Source: an uncultured cyanobacterium (GTDB lineage Bacteria; Cyanobacteriota; Cyanobacteriia; PCC-6307; Cyanobiaceae). From it: a stretch of 64,000 nucleotides of DNA. Below the pieces are notes generated by a model, which saw only the letters and a program-made list of their open reading frames with translations, was not told the DNA's origin and ran no database searches. Both the position numbers and the translations under genes were made by a program. Of this stretch, positions 47,001-56,059 are shown one piece after another (position 1 is the stretch's first letter; each line of letters begins with the position of its first letter). The stretch is from positions 37,857 to 101,856 of the forward strand of contig CAIXBB010000019.1 in assembly GCA_903917565.1 (NCBI GenBank), read 5' to 3'.

Positions 47001-48161
47001 TTGAGCCTCTGCCCACGCCCAGTCCTGTTTGATGTCCCCAGTTTGCACAGCACGGGCGTGTTCAGGCTGAGGCCCCGCCAGATCCTGCTCCTATGTGCCG
47101 GCTTCGATCTGCTGGGGGTCATGGGCCTGGCGGCCCTGCTGGATCGCTTCGCAGGCACCGACCTGCACCTGCAGCTTTTTGGGCTCGTGGCTTACGCGCT
47201 GACCTACATCGCGTTCAGCTGGCTGTTCGGCAGTTACACCCTGCTGCGCTGGCCCCGTCTCGACCTGGCTCAGCTGCTGGTGCGCCTGCTGGTCAGCACG
47301 CTGGCCACGGCCCTGGTGGTGGTGCTGGCCTACTGGATGCTGCATCTGCCGGTCACCTTCACCCTGGGTCACAGGCGTGTCCAGCTGGTGCTGTTGAGCG
47401 GCCTCAGCCTCTGGTCGTTGGCCTTACGACTGCTGCTCTGGCAGCTCTCCAGAGCCCGCCAGCGGCATTGCCTCAGCGTGCTGGAGCACGCCGAGCGCGA
47501 GCAGCAGAGGCTGTTGCCGGCCCATCTGCCTGAGCAGGCGCTTGGCTTTGAAGACCTCCCCTGGTCGAACCCCCTGAGCGTCCAGCGCCAGCTCAAGCGC
47601 AGCGCTGATGTGGCCCTGGCACTGGTGCTGCTGCTGGCCACCCTGCCGCTGCTGATGGTGGCGGGGCTGTTGATCTGGCTCGAAGACCGGGGGCCGGTGT
47701 TCTACGTGCAGGAGCGCAGTGGCCTGATTGGCAGGAGCTTCCAGCTGTTCAAGCTGCGCACGATGAGCCAGGCCGCTCCTGATGCCCCCGCTACCTGGAC
47801 CGTGCGCGGCGACGCCCGCATCACCCGCATGGGCGCGTTCCTGCGCCGGGTGCGGCTCGACGAGCTGCCGCAGCTGCTCAATGTGCTGCGCGGCGACATG
47901 AGCCTGATCGGCCCCCGTCCTGAGCGCCCGGAGCTTGAACATGACCTCGAGACGCGCATTCCCAATTACCGCAAGCGCCACTGGATGCCGCCGGGCCTGA
48001 GCGGCTGGGCCCAGGTGTGTGCCCCCTATGCCGCGAGCGTCGAGGAGACTGAGCTCAAGCTCAGCTACGACCTCTACTACCTGCGTCACTGGAGCACGGC
48101 CCTCGACCTGCTGATCCTGCTGAAGACGGTCAAGACCGTTCTCAAGGCCGGGGGCCGGTAG
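47001..48161 (+). CDS. Polyprenyl-phosphate sugar-1-phosphate transferase (initiating enzyme)
   Basis: 386 residues from a TTG; TTG at 47043 is a shorter alternative. Four N-terminal transmembrane helices (about residues 27-140) include DLLGV and the SYTLLRWPR motif. A further helix at about 205-225 leads into the bacterial sugar transferase domain: KRSADVALALVL, GPVFYVQERSG, FKLRTM, RLDELPQLLNVLRGDMSLIGPRP, and PGLSGWAQV. Such enzymes load the first sugar phosphate onto undecaprenyl phosphate to begin O-antigen or exopolysaccharide synthesis. It lacks the CoA-binding-like cytosolic middle domain of full-length WcaJ. Confidence 0.92.
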   Translation: MSLCPRPVLFDVPSLHSTGVFRLRPRQILLLCAGFDLLGVMGLAALLDRFAGTDLHLQLFGLVAYALTYIAFSWLFGSYTLLRWPRLDLAQLLVRLLVSTLATALVVVLAYWMLHLPVTFTLGHRRVQLVLLSGLSLWSLALRLLLWQLSRARQRHCLSVLEHAEREQQRLLPAHLPEQALGFEDLPWSNPLSVQRQLKRSADVALALVLLLATLPLLMVAGLLIWLEDRGPVFYVQERSGLIGRSFQLFKLRTMSQAAPDAPATWTVRGDARITRMGAFLRRVRLDELPQLLNVLRGDMSLIGPRPERPELEHDLETRIPNYRKRHWMPPGLSGWAQVCAPYAASVEETELKLSYDLYYLRHWSTALDLLILLKTVKTVLKAGGR

Positions 48162-48207
48162 GCCACCGGAAGGCCCATGGATCCCAGCGTCTGCGGGGAT
48201 GGATTGA

Positions 48208-48279
48208 AGCGGATGAAGAGATTCGAACTCTCGACCCTCTCCTTGGCAAGGAGATGCTCTACCACTGAGCTACATCCGC
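48208..48279 (-). tRNA. tRNA-Gly (anticodon GCC)
   Basis: A 72-nt cloverleaf on the minus strand: acceptor GCGGATG/CATCCGC with U discriminator, D-arm TAGCTCAGTGGTAGAGCA, anticodon stem TCTCC/GGAGA with loop TTGCCAA (anticodon GCC), and T-loop AGTTCGAATCT. No CCA is encoded. It lies between the sugar transferase and decayed genes; tRNA genes are frequent integration points, but I see no attachment duplication. Confidence 0.96.
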
Positions 48280-48560
48280 AGAGCACCGGCTGGAACAGGC
48301 GTTCTGGGCGGCATCGCCGCCGACTGAGACATCATGCACCATCGTGGGTGCCCCTGACCAATCCCAGGGGGTTGCACAGGAGGGGGGAGCGGTACCCGGC
48401 TGCATCCGATGGCCCAGGCCGTGTGCAAGCAGCTGATGTCTGTGTTCCACTGGTCGATGATCTCCTTCCTGCCCGCTCAGCTCCTTGATGTTGGCGGGGA
48501 TCCGGGAGATGGTGATCCCACCAGCACGCACACCAGGGCGGTCGCCTGCTGGTGGGCGGC
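48280..48560. other. Intergenic debris upstream of tRNA-Gly, nothing recognised
   Basis: Short open frames on both strands, none matching a family I know. It is flanked by a tRNA gene and a protease pseudogene and probably consists of degraded insert material. Confidence 0.45.
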
Positions 48561-48855
48561 GCTGGCCTAAGTGCTTGCAGCTCTACCTTCGGGTTCACGG
48601 TGAGGCCTGCTTGGCCAGGTCCAGGGGAATGGCCTCGACCACCTTGCTAGGGGTCTTGTAGGGCACGGTGCGGCGATGGCCGTCGGCCAGGATCACCTCC
48701 CACTGCTCAACCTTGCACATCTGCAGCTAGGTGGCGACGTGCACGGGAATGCAGAGATGCACGGCGCCGGGATCGGCGTGGCCACTCACCTCAAGCCCCT
48801 GGGGCTCAGGGCGGGTGGGATTGGAGAGTTGGGCGGTGCCGCGGATCAGACCCAT
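48561..48855 (-). pseudogene. Decayed clan AA (retropepsin-like) aspartic protease
   Basis: From the ATG at 48855 the frame reads GLIRGTAQLSNPTRPEPQGL, then ADPGAVHLCIPVHV, a stop, and KVEQWEVILADGHRRTVPY. Intact cyanobacterial clan AA proteases as I recall them have ADTGA at the active site; here it is ADPGA. After PYK a block of about 30 residues appears deleted, and the tail AIPLDL and TVNP occur in shifted frames. A stop, deletion and loss of the catalytic threonine context show it is non-functional. Confidence 0.65.
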
Positions 48856-48959
48856 GGGTTGCGTGTAGAGGGTGCAAGGGATCTGGGCCACCGGGATTCC
48901 CCGCCGGGCGCCAGCAGCGGCGGCGGTGGCAAGTAGCCTGAACGGAGCCATAGCCATCC

Positions 48960-49889
48960 ATGAGTCCGCTGCTGTCTCCATGGATCAATCGCGTGCGGGC
49001 CACCGGAGGTGCTGCCTTGATAGGCGGGGCGCTGGAACGCTACAAGCTGATGTGGGTGGGTCTGGTGGATGGGGCCGCCACGGAGGAAGCGGTACGCGCC
49101 GCCGATCCAGATCTGGTGCTGCCCCTGGTGGCCGAGAGTCACATGACCGGCACGTTCCAGTTGCCCCAGGCCATAAGTGCCCACTGGGAGGCCCTGGCGT
49201 CCGATCGTCAGCAGCACCACCGCCTGCACCACATCAGTACCGATGAGGTGTCCTGCTCACTGGGGGCCCCAGGGCTCTTCTCGCAAACCACCCCTTACGA
49301 CGTCCGCTCCCCCCACTCCGCCAGCAAGGCCGCCAGCGATCATCTGGTGAATGCCTGGCACCATACCTACGGCCTGCCGGTGGTGCTCACCAGCTGCTCC
49401 AACAACTGCGAGCCCTGGCAGTTTCCTGAGAAGCTGAGTCCGCTTTATGGCGATGGTGCCAACGTGAGCGACTGGCTCTATGTGGAAGGTCACGTGGAGG
49501 CATTGCTGCTGGTGGCCACACTTGGTCGCTTGGGCGAGAGCTCCTCCGTGGGTGGTGCCGGTGCCCAGTGCTCGCCCAGGGAAAGCACCAACCGCCATGT
49601 CGTGGAAACCATAGGTGCCCTGATAGATCAGTTTGGGGATGTGGGGGCACCCCACATCCCCTTGATCAACCGCACGAAGGATCGCCCCGGCCACGATCGG
49701 CGCTATCCGATTGATGTGGCCAAGATCACCGCTGAGATGGTCTGGAAGCTGCACCACACCTGTGAGCATGGGCTGGAGGCCACGGTTCGTTGGTATCTCA
49801 GTCATCTCGACTGGTGCCAGATGGTGCGCGACCGGGCTGGTCTTCGCGGTGAGCTCATCGGTATGCAGGCTGCGGTGGCGGCGGCCTGA
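48960..49889 (+). pseudogene. rfbB: Degenerate dTDP-glucose 4,6-dehydratase (RmlB), frame intact
   Basis: 309 codons without a stop. RmlB blocks are in order: TGGAALIGG (normally TGGAGFIG), DPDLVLPLVAESH, HHISTDEV with the catalytic Thr-Asp-Glu, SKAASDHLVNAWHHTYGLPVV, QFPEKLSP, LYGDGANVSDWLYVEGHV, KDRPGHDRRYPID, and LEATVRWYLSH. The catalytic tyrosine of SYSASK is replaced by histidine (PHSASK). Three segments of about 35, 15 and 14 residues are missing, including part of the NAD fold. The usual length is near 355. Dehydratase activity is very unlikely. The stop overlaps the next glycosyltransferase start (TGATG), so the frame may survive for translational coupling. Confidence 0.75.
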
Positions 49890-51151
49890 TGAAGCGGGAT
49901 TGGACGCTGCTGTGCCTCTGCGTGGGCCTCGATCTGCTGGGTGTGTTGCTTGGCGCTTTGCTTGCAGCGCAGCTGCCCCATCACAACCTCGCCCTGGTCC
50001 TGCAGGCAGATGGCCTGGCCTTTGGCTTGGTTTTTCTTTTGATGGCCTGGTTTCTTGGGGGGTACTCCTTCCTTCGCTGGCCTTGGATCCCCTACCGCCA
50101 GCTGGCTCAGCGCTGGATGCTGGTGGTGGGCAGTGCCTTCACTTTGGCGATGCTGGCGGGCTGGCTCCTGAATGCGGAGCTCACCGCAGTGTGGTTTCAC
50201 CGCAGCACCTTGCTGATCCTGGGCCTGGTGCTCGCGGTATGGGGTCTGCTGCTGCGGTGCTGGCTGCAACCGCTGGCGCGGATTCAAGCCAGGCAGCGCT
50301 TGGCGCGATCGCCCTTGGCGAGGCAGCGCTCCATGCCTCAGGAGCCAACGGCGAGCCGTGAATCCCCTTCGCAGCGGCAACTGCTGCTGCTGTTGGTGGC
50401 CTACCACCCCTCACCACTGGAGGTGGAGCAGTTGCAGGCCTGCCTGGCGGAGCTGCCGCCCCATGTTGGTTACGCAGTGGTAGTGAATGACCATCTGCCT
50501 GGCGAGCCAGTGGAGCAGCTGGCGGAGAGGGCTGATTGTTTCCTCACCAACCGCGACAACCCTGGTTACGGTCGAGCCGTGAACCGCCTGGTGGTGCGGC
50601 TGGGGCAGTTGCCCCCCTTTATCGGGGTGCTCAACACCGATCTCTCCTGGCCCGCCGGCACGTTTGAACAGCCCCTGAGCTGGTTGCAGCAGCACCCGCA
50701 GGTGAGCCTGGCGGTGCCGCAGATCCTCGATGAAGCGGGCAAGCCCCAGAAGCTTTGCAAGCAACACCCCACAGTGCTGGGGCTTTTCAGCCGCCGCTTT
50801 CTACCTGAATGGCTCAAGCCCGCCTGGCTGAAGCGCTACGACAGCAAGTATGTGATGGCGGATCAGGACTATCAGCAGGTGTTCGAGGTGCCCTACCTGA
50901 GCGGCTGCTGCATGTTGATCCGCAGTGAGGCCTTTCGCCGCGTAGGTGGCTTCGATGTGCGCTTTTTTCTCTACCTTGAGGATGCCGATCTCACCCGTAG
51001 CTTGGCTAAGGAGGGTCTATGTGTACACCTGCCCGTGTCGGGGGTGGTACATTCCTGGGGTCGAGGAAATTACCGCGACTTGGGCCTGGTTGCAGTGAAT
51101 CTGGCCAGCGCCTGGCACTACTTCCGCAAGTGGGGCTGGGCCCTGTGGTGA
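49889..51151 (+). CDS. Sugar-transferase-type membrane domain fused to a family 2 glycosyltransferase
   Basis: 420 residues. Residues 1-140 have four transmembrane helices and resemble the N-terminus of the initiating sugar transferase at 47001: GLDLLGVLLGALL and GGYSFLRWPW here, GFDLLGVMGLAALL and GSYTLLRWPR there. The catalytic sugar-transferase domain is absent. Residues 165-420 are a rhamnosyltransferase-like GT-A domain with NRDNPGYGRAVN, the metal motif region LNTDLSW, SGCCMLIRSEAFRRVGGFD, and FFLYLEDADLTRSL. It probably adds a sugar to a lipid-linked intermediate at the membrane (inference). It overlaps the rmlB-like frame and the next gene (GTGA). Confidence 0.85.
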   Translation: MKRDWTLLCLCVGLDLLGVLLGALLAAQLPHHNLALVLQADGLAFGLVFLLMAWFLGGYSFLRWPWIPYRQLAQRWMLVVGSAFTLAMLAGWLLNAELTAVWFHRSTLLILGLVLAVWGLLLRCWLQPLARIQARQRLARSPLARQRSMPQEPTASRESPSQRQLLLLLVAYHPSPLEVEQLQACLAELPPHVGYAVVVNDHLPGEPVEQLAERADCFLTNRDNPGYGRAVNRLVVRLGQLPPFIGVLNTDLSWPAGTFEQPLSWLQQHPQVSLAVPQILDEAGKPQKLCKQHPTVLGLFSRRFLPEWLKPAWLKRYDSKYVMADQDYQQVFEVPYLSGCCMLIRSEAFRRVGGFDVRFFLYLEDADLTRSLAKEGLCVHLPVSGVVHSWGRGNYRDLGLVAVNLASAWHYFRKWGWALW

Positions 51152-52080
51152 TTGAGGTTGTTCTTCCTACCTACAACGGTGCGTCATATCTGGAAGCTCA
51201 GATAGCCTCGATTCATGCACAGACTCTCCGACCTGAGAGGGTGCTGCTGCGCGATGATGGTTCAACCGATGGCACTTTGGCGCTGATCACCCTGTTGCAG
51301 CAGCACTACGGGCCCTGGCTTCAGCTGTTGCCTTCCAACGGAAACCTTGGCTGTAAGGCCAACGTGAACTGCCTGCTTGAAGTCACCACGGCCGCGTACG
51401 TGGCCTTGGCGGATCAGGACGACCTATGGCTTCCCCAGAAGCTGGAGCAGTCCCTTGCCTTGATGCAGCAGCTTGAGGCGCTCCACGGAGCTGCAATGCC
51501 GTTGCTGGTGCACAGCGACATGGAGCTGGTGGATGCTCAAGCAAGGCCGATGGGAACCTGTTTCCTGAAGTGCCAGGGCCTCGATCCAAAGCGCACGGCA
51601 CCGGTTGATCTGGCTCTCACCAACGTAGTGACCGGTTGCACGACTCTCCTCAACCGTGCCCTGCTGCAGAAAGCATTGCCGATTCCGCAGCAGGCGCTGA
51701 TGCACGACTGGTGGCTGGCGTTGGTCGCGAGCGTTTTTGGACAGATCGCCCTAGTAAGTGAGCTTGGGGTGCTCTACCGCCAGCATGGTGGAAATGTGCT
51801 CGGTGCCAAGGGGCTCGGGCTGACCTACTGGCGCCAGCGGCTCCAAAACCTGCTTGCCAATCCGGCTGCCGGTGGCCACACACGTGCAGCGCTGCAGCAG
51901 GCCGAGCTGTTTGAACGACGCTATGGCCAACTCCTTTCGGCGTTGCCGCCGTTGTTGTATTTGCCACGGCGGCGACGCTGGCTGGCTCTCCTGCGGCTAC
52001 CACCCTCCCAGCGACCCTGGAAGCATGGGCCGCTTCGTACTTTTGGGCTTTGCTGTCTGCTGGTTTGTTTGCCTCGATGA
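51148..52080 (+). CDS. Glycosyltransferase family 2
   Basis: 310 residues from the GTG at 51148, overlapping the upstream stop by four bases. The GT-A fold starts at once: VVLPTYNGASYLEAQIASI, LRDDGSTDGT, and the DxD-type motif ALADQDDLWLP. MHDWWLALVAS and YRQHGGNVLG follow; this combination is typical of rhamnosyl- or other deoxysugar transferases in O-antigen clusters. The C-terminal 60 residues are basic. No membrane helix. The ATG of the next gene overlaps its stop (ATGA). Confidence 0.9.
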   Translation: MIEVVLPTYNGASYLEAQIASIHAQTLRPERVLLRDDGSTDGTLALITLLQQHYGPWLQLLPSNGNLGCKANVNCLLEVTTAAYVALADQDDLWLPQKLEQSLALMQQLEALHGAAMPLLVHSDMELVDAQARPMGTCFLKCQGLDPKRTAPVDLALTNVVTGCTTLLNRALLQKALPIPQQALMHDWWLALVASVFGQIALVSELGVLYRQHGGNVLGAKGLGLTYWRQRLQNLLANPAAGGHTRAALQQAELFERRYGQLLSALPPLLYLPRRRRWLALLRLPPSQRPWKHGPLRTFGLCCLLVCLPR

Positions 52081-53981
52081 AGCTTCGAACCCTGCTGCGC
52101 TGGCTGCGCACCTCGGCACAGTTGCTGGGTGGTCATCCCGGGATGATGGTACGCGCACCACGTTTTTTGTGGCGCACCGTGCGCGATGGGCCTCGGGCCA
52201 GCCTGGGCCGGCTGCGGCGCATCAGCGATCTGGTGGATTATCCGGCCTGGCGGGCAGAGTTTGGAAGCACCAATGTAGAGAAAGCGGCGATGGCGGCCTG
52301 GGCGCAGGCGCTGCCGGAACCGCCCCGGATCGCCGTGCTGATGCCGGTGTTCAATCCCCGGCCGGAGTGGCTTCAGGCGGCGATCGATTCGGTGCGAGCA
52401 CAGCTCTATCCCCACTGGCAACTCTGCATCGCCGACGACTGCTCCACGGATCCCCGCATCCATTCGCTGCTGGAGGCGGTGATGGCGGGGGATTCGCGCA
52501 TTCAGGTGGTCTTTGGCGAGCGGAACCGTCACATTTGTGCCAGCTCGAACAGTGCACTCGAACTGGTACAGGCTCCCTGGCTGGCGCTGCTGGATCACGA
52601 CGATCTGCTTTCCGATGAAGCCCTGATCTGGGTAGCCAAGGCCATCACCGATCACCCTGAAGCGCAGCTCATTTATACTGATGAAGATAAACTAAGCCCC
52701 ATCGGCGAGTTTTTCTGCCCCTATTTTAAGGGAGATTGGAATCCGCTCCTGATGGAAGGGCAAAACATGTTCTCCCATCTTGGCGTGTATAGCACTGCGC
52801 TGGTTCGCCAGCTGGGTGGGTTCCGCGAAGGTCTAGAGGGTTCGCAGGATTACGACCTGGTGCTGCGCTGTAGCGAGCAGGTGCACCGAGTTCAGATCGT
52901 GCACATTCCGCGGGTGCTTTATCACTGGCGCGTGCATCCCCAGAGCACGGCCAGCGGCGCCATAGCGAAGCCCTATACCGTGCAGGCTGCGGAGCGGGCG
53001 ATCACGGAACACTTGCAGCGCTGCGGTGAACCGCTGCAGAAGCTGAGCAGCATGCCGGTGGGATTTAAGGCCCAGCGGGCTCTGCCGGATCCGGCACCGA
53101 GCGTGAGCGTGATTATCCTCACCGGCAAGGGCCTGAAGTCGCTCAAACGTTGCCTCACTAGCCTGCTTCGACTCACCCGCTATCCGGATCTGGAGGTTAT
53201 TGTAGTAAATAACTGCGGCTCCGACGATAGGAGCACGCTGAATCTTTTGGCTGAGCTGGAGCTGCAGGGGCGAATTCGGGTATTGCGCGATCCCAGCTCA
53301 TTCAGCTTTTCTGAGCTGAACAACCGAGCCGTGAAGGTGGCAAGTGGAGAGCTGATTTGCCTTCTCAAAAACAATATTGAGGTGATTGATTCAGGATGGC
53401 TAGAGGAGCTTGTGGTGCAGGTGATTCGGCCGGGAGTGGGTGCGGCGGGTGCGCAATTGCTGTATCCCAACCGCACACTGCAGCATGCGGGGGTATTGCT
53501 GGGGGTGGGTGGTGTGGCCAACCACGCCCACCTGGGTTGGCCAGGTGACCACCCTGGCTATTTTTCTCGGGCTCAACTGGCCCAGGAGATAGCGTCGGTG
53601 ACGGGAGCTTGTCTGGTGGTGCGGCGCAGCCACTACCTGGCTGCAGGTGGCCTGGATGAGCACAATCTCAAGCTAGCGTTCAGCGACGTGGATTTCTGCC
53701 TGAAGTTGCGGCAGCAGAGACTGCAAAATGTGTATGTGCCGGCGGCCCGATTAATCATCCACGAATCGGTTAGTGGCGGTCAGGATCTCGACCCTGAGAA
53801 TGCGGCCCACTTTGCTGCAGAGGTGGCTTGGATGCAGCAGCGCTGGGGTGATCATCTAACTCACGATCCTGCCTATAACCCTAATCTCTGCCTGGAAACT
53901 CCTCACTTTCGACTGGCCTGGCCGCCAAGGCTTGAGCGTTGGGATGGGGAGGATCCTATGCCGCTCTTCGGTACCAGTTGA
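52077..53981 (+). CDS. Two-domain glycosyltransferase family 2 protein
   Basis: 634 residues. After an N-terminal helical lead of about 90 residues, the first GT-A domain shows IAVLMPVFNPRPEWL, ADDCSTD, the DxD-type ALLDHDDLL and GSQDYDLVLRC. The second starts at VSVIILTGKG and shows VVNNCGSDD and VTGACLVVRRSHYLAAGG. Its metal motif region reads LLKNNIEVI, where relatives usually have LNNDVEVI, so the second site may be weakened. Such tandem enzymes make alternating linkages in O-antigens and glycans. It is last in the coupled run that begins at 48960. Confidence 0.9.
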   Translation: MKLRTLLRWLRTSAQLLGGHPGMMVRAPRFLWRTVRDGPRASLGRLRRISDLVDYPAWRAEFGSTNVEKAAMAAWAQALPEPPRIAVLMPVFNPRPEWLQAAIDSVRAQLYPHWQLCIADDCSTDPRIHSLLEAVMAGDSRIQVVFGERNRHICASSNSALELVQAPWLALLDHDDLLSDEALIWVAKAITDHPEAQLIYTDEDKLSPIGEFFCPYFKGDWNPLLMEGQNMFSHLGVYSTALVRQLGGFREGLEGSQDYDLVLRCSEQVHRVQIVHIPRVLYHWRVHPQSTASGAIAKPYTVQAAERAITEHLQRCGEPLQKLSSMPVGFKAQRALPDPAPSVSVIILTGKGLKSLKRCLTSLLRLTRYPDLEVIVVNNCGSDDRSTLNLLAELELQGRIRVLRDPSSFSFSELNNRAVKVASGELICLLKNNIEVIDSGWLEELVVQVIRPGVGAAGAQLLYPNRTLQHAGVLLGVGGVANHAHLGWPGDHPGYFSRAQLAQEIASVTGACLVVRRSHYLAAGGLDEHNLKLAFSDVDFCLKLRQQRLQNVYVPAARLIIHESVSGGQDLDPENAAHFAAEVAWMQQRWGDHLTHDPAYNPNLCLETPHFRLAWPPRLERWDGEDPMPLFGTS

Positions 53982-54066
53982 GCTAGGATGGTCAGGGCGG
54001 CGGGCCCCACTTCTGTGTAACGGTTCGCTGTCAAGATTGGGGCAATAACAAGACCTTCCGATTGGT

Positions 54067-55992
54067 TTACTTGATTGCCAAGGCCACGGCATAGGCAGTT
54101 TCAACCGATCGGCCCCATTCCGCATCGAGTTCGAGCAACTGTTGCAGCTGTTTTAGTTCTAGGTCTGTGCGGAAGTTTTCAAAAAGTTCATCGAGACAAA
54201 TCAGATAGACCAGTCCACCAGTAGGGATCCATTCCAAGTTTGATGGAAAGAAACGATTCAGGGCTGGGTAAATCTTGCTGCTGTCTGCTGCTTCGGTTGG
54301 ATCGGTGGCGACCACGGCATCGATCGGAGGCCGCCCCCCCACTTCGCGGACGGTGCGTCGGGGTTGGCATGGATCAGTGCGTTGCTTGGCTGTGAGACTC
54401 TGCAACAACTCTGTCGCACGTTGAATGGTTGCGTCCATCCACTGGAAGCGGTCGGGTCCAACGTAATCATCCATCGCCAGTAATCCGCCCTTACGCAGCC
54501 TATCGTGACTCCACGCAATCGCCTCGGCCGTGTCCAACATGTGGTGCAGGGAATTGTTCCAATACACTAGATCCCAGTCGTTGGAGAGCCTCAAGCGGAA
54601 AGCGTCTGCAAGGGAGAAGGTTATCTGATCTTCCACCCCTTGTTGGCGTGCCAAATCTTTTGCGGCTTCAATGGCGGCGGGCGCGACATCAAAGCAGTGG
54701 AAATCAAATTGAAGTTTGCCTTCCGCAGCCTGGATCAATTCGATTTCCTTGGCTCCTGTGCCACATCCCACAGAAAGGGCGCGGATGATTGTGTGGTTGG
54801 TGTCCAGTTTTTCCAGGATCTTTTGGTGAAATCCCGTATGTAGCCCCTCCCGAGGCGATCCGCACACCAGGTTGTTGATGTGGCACAAGGTGGTGGGGTC
54901 TTCCCACCAATGCAGGCGCAGTCCGCTGTTGCCCTGGGCCAGAACCCGATCCCAGTGCTCGCCGGAGGCTTGCTGGTCGGGGCTTAAGGAGCTTTTGGGG
55001 CCTTCCAGGTGGGGAGGGCCAGGCAGCCTGCGTCGGCTCCGGCTGGCTGCCCAAGCGGCCAGGGATCGGAATTTGCCGATGCCACGATGAATCTGGGAAC
55101 CTGGAAGAAGCTGGAAGTTGGTTGTCAGCCTCCCGGGGACCTTGGATCCGCTCTGCCAGGGTTCGGTGCTCTCCACACAGCTACTGAGGGCGGCCAGGAA
55201 ACTGGATTCGCGCTCAACAGGACTTTGTTCACTCGCATTCATCAACTGAAGATAAAACTCAATACTATTGAATGGAGTATCATGAAAACTCATCAGTCGG
55301 AAGGGATGTTTATTGAGCCTGGCTGTGCGTGCCAACAACTGTAGAAAGCTGGTGGGGGTATACACGGTACAACGAACATCAAGGTAGTCGTTACGCCCCT
55401 CCTCCGCTTTCAGCAGCCCGTAGGCATCCACATCGGCACCAGTTGGGGCCAGTTCTTCTTGCCTCGGTGCTCGGTGCCAAGTAACGCCGGCTTCAATCCG
55501 AGCGGAACAGGTGGCCGCTTCGTAAATCTGTCGCAGACCTGGCCTTCGCTGGTCAAGAAGATCGGATTCGATCATCTCAGCCAGTGTGGTCAATGGACGA
55601 GTGAGATCAAAGGTGAAGCGCTTATCGGGTATAACCAGAGCCAGGCAGCCGCCGGAGCAGAGGATCTCCGCACAATCCCGCAGCCAGCCAAGGGGATTGG
55701 GTAGGTGCTCAAATACATGGGAAGCGATGATATAATCGTATCTTCCTCCGATCAGGTGACGAGGTAACTTTCCTTCCTCAAGTATGTGATCGATGACAGG
55801 AATCTTGTTGATATCAATGCTGGCCTCACTCGCATATTTATTCTTAAGTCCTTCGGTGCTGAGATGATCGATGTATTCCACATTCCCCTCCTCTTTGCTG
55901 ACAACTGCGGCTGTTAGGGGGCCGATCTCGAGTCCACGGGTTGTGGTAATGTCCAAATCAGTAAGAAGAGCCGAACGTCGATCCATGATCAT
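54067..55992 (-). CDS. Protein with two SAM-dependent methyltransferase domains
   Basis: 641 residues. The first domain (about 20-140) has RGLEIGPLTAAVV, YDYIIASHVFEHLPNPLGWL and GGCLALVIPD, a methyltransferase-11-like domain. The second (about 400-530) has RALSVGCGTGAKEIELI, FDFHCFDVAPAAIEAAKD and DLVYWNNSLHHM. A linker of roughly 200 residues separates them. Both keep the glycine-rich SAM loop. The protein probably methylates sugars or the chain end of the surface polysaccharide encoded around it. Base composition is more AT-rich than upstream core genes. It is convergent with the preceding glycosyltransferase. Confidence 0.85.
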   Translation of the reverse strand: MIMDRRSALLTDLDITTTRGLEIGPLTAAVVSKEEGNVEYIDHLSTEGLKNKYASEASIDINKIPVIDHILEEGKLPRHLIGGRYDYIIASHVFEHLPNPLGWLRDCAEILCSGGCLALVIPDKRFTFDLTRPLTTLAEMIESDLLDQRRPGLRQIYEAATCSARIEAGVTWHRAPRQEELAPTGADVDAYGLLKAEEGRNDYLDVRCTVYTPTSFLQLLARTARLNKHPFRLMSFHDTPFNSIEFYLQLMNASEQSPVERESSFLAALSSCVESTEPWQSGSKVPGRLTTNFQLLPGSQIHRGIGKFRSLAAWAASRSRRRLPGPPHLEGPKSSLSPDQQASGEHWDRVLAQGNSGLRLHWWEDPTTLCHINNLVCGSPREGLHTGFHQKILEKLDTNHTIIRALSVGCGTGAKEIELIQAAEGKLQFDFHCFDVAPAAIEAAKDLARQQGVEDQITFSLADAFRLRLSNDWDLVYWNNSLHHMLDTAEAIAWSHDRLRKGGLLAMDDYVGPDRFQWMDATIQRATELLQSLTAKQRTDPCQPRRTVREVGGRPPIDAVVATDPTEAADSSKIYPALNRFFPSNLEWIPTGGLVYLICLDELFENFRTDLELKQLQQLLELDAEWGRSVETAYAVALAIK

Positions 55993-56059
55993 GATTGTGT
56001 CGAGAAGAAGCTAGCCCGATTCCGCTACTGCAGGGTTTGAGAACTTGTATGAAGCCTAT

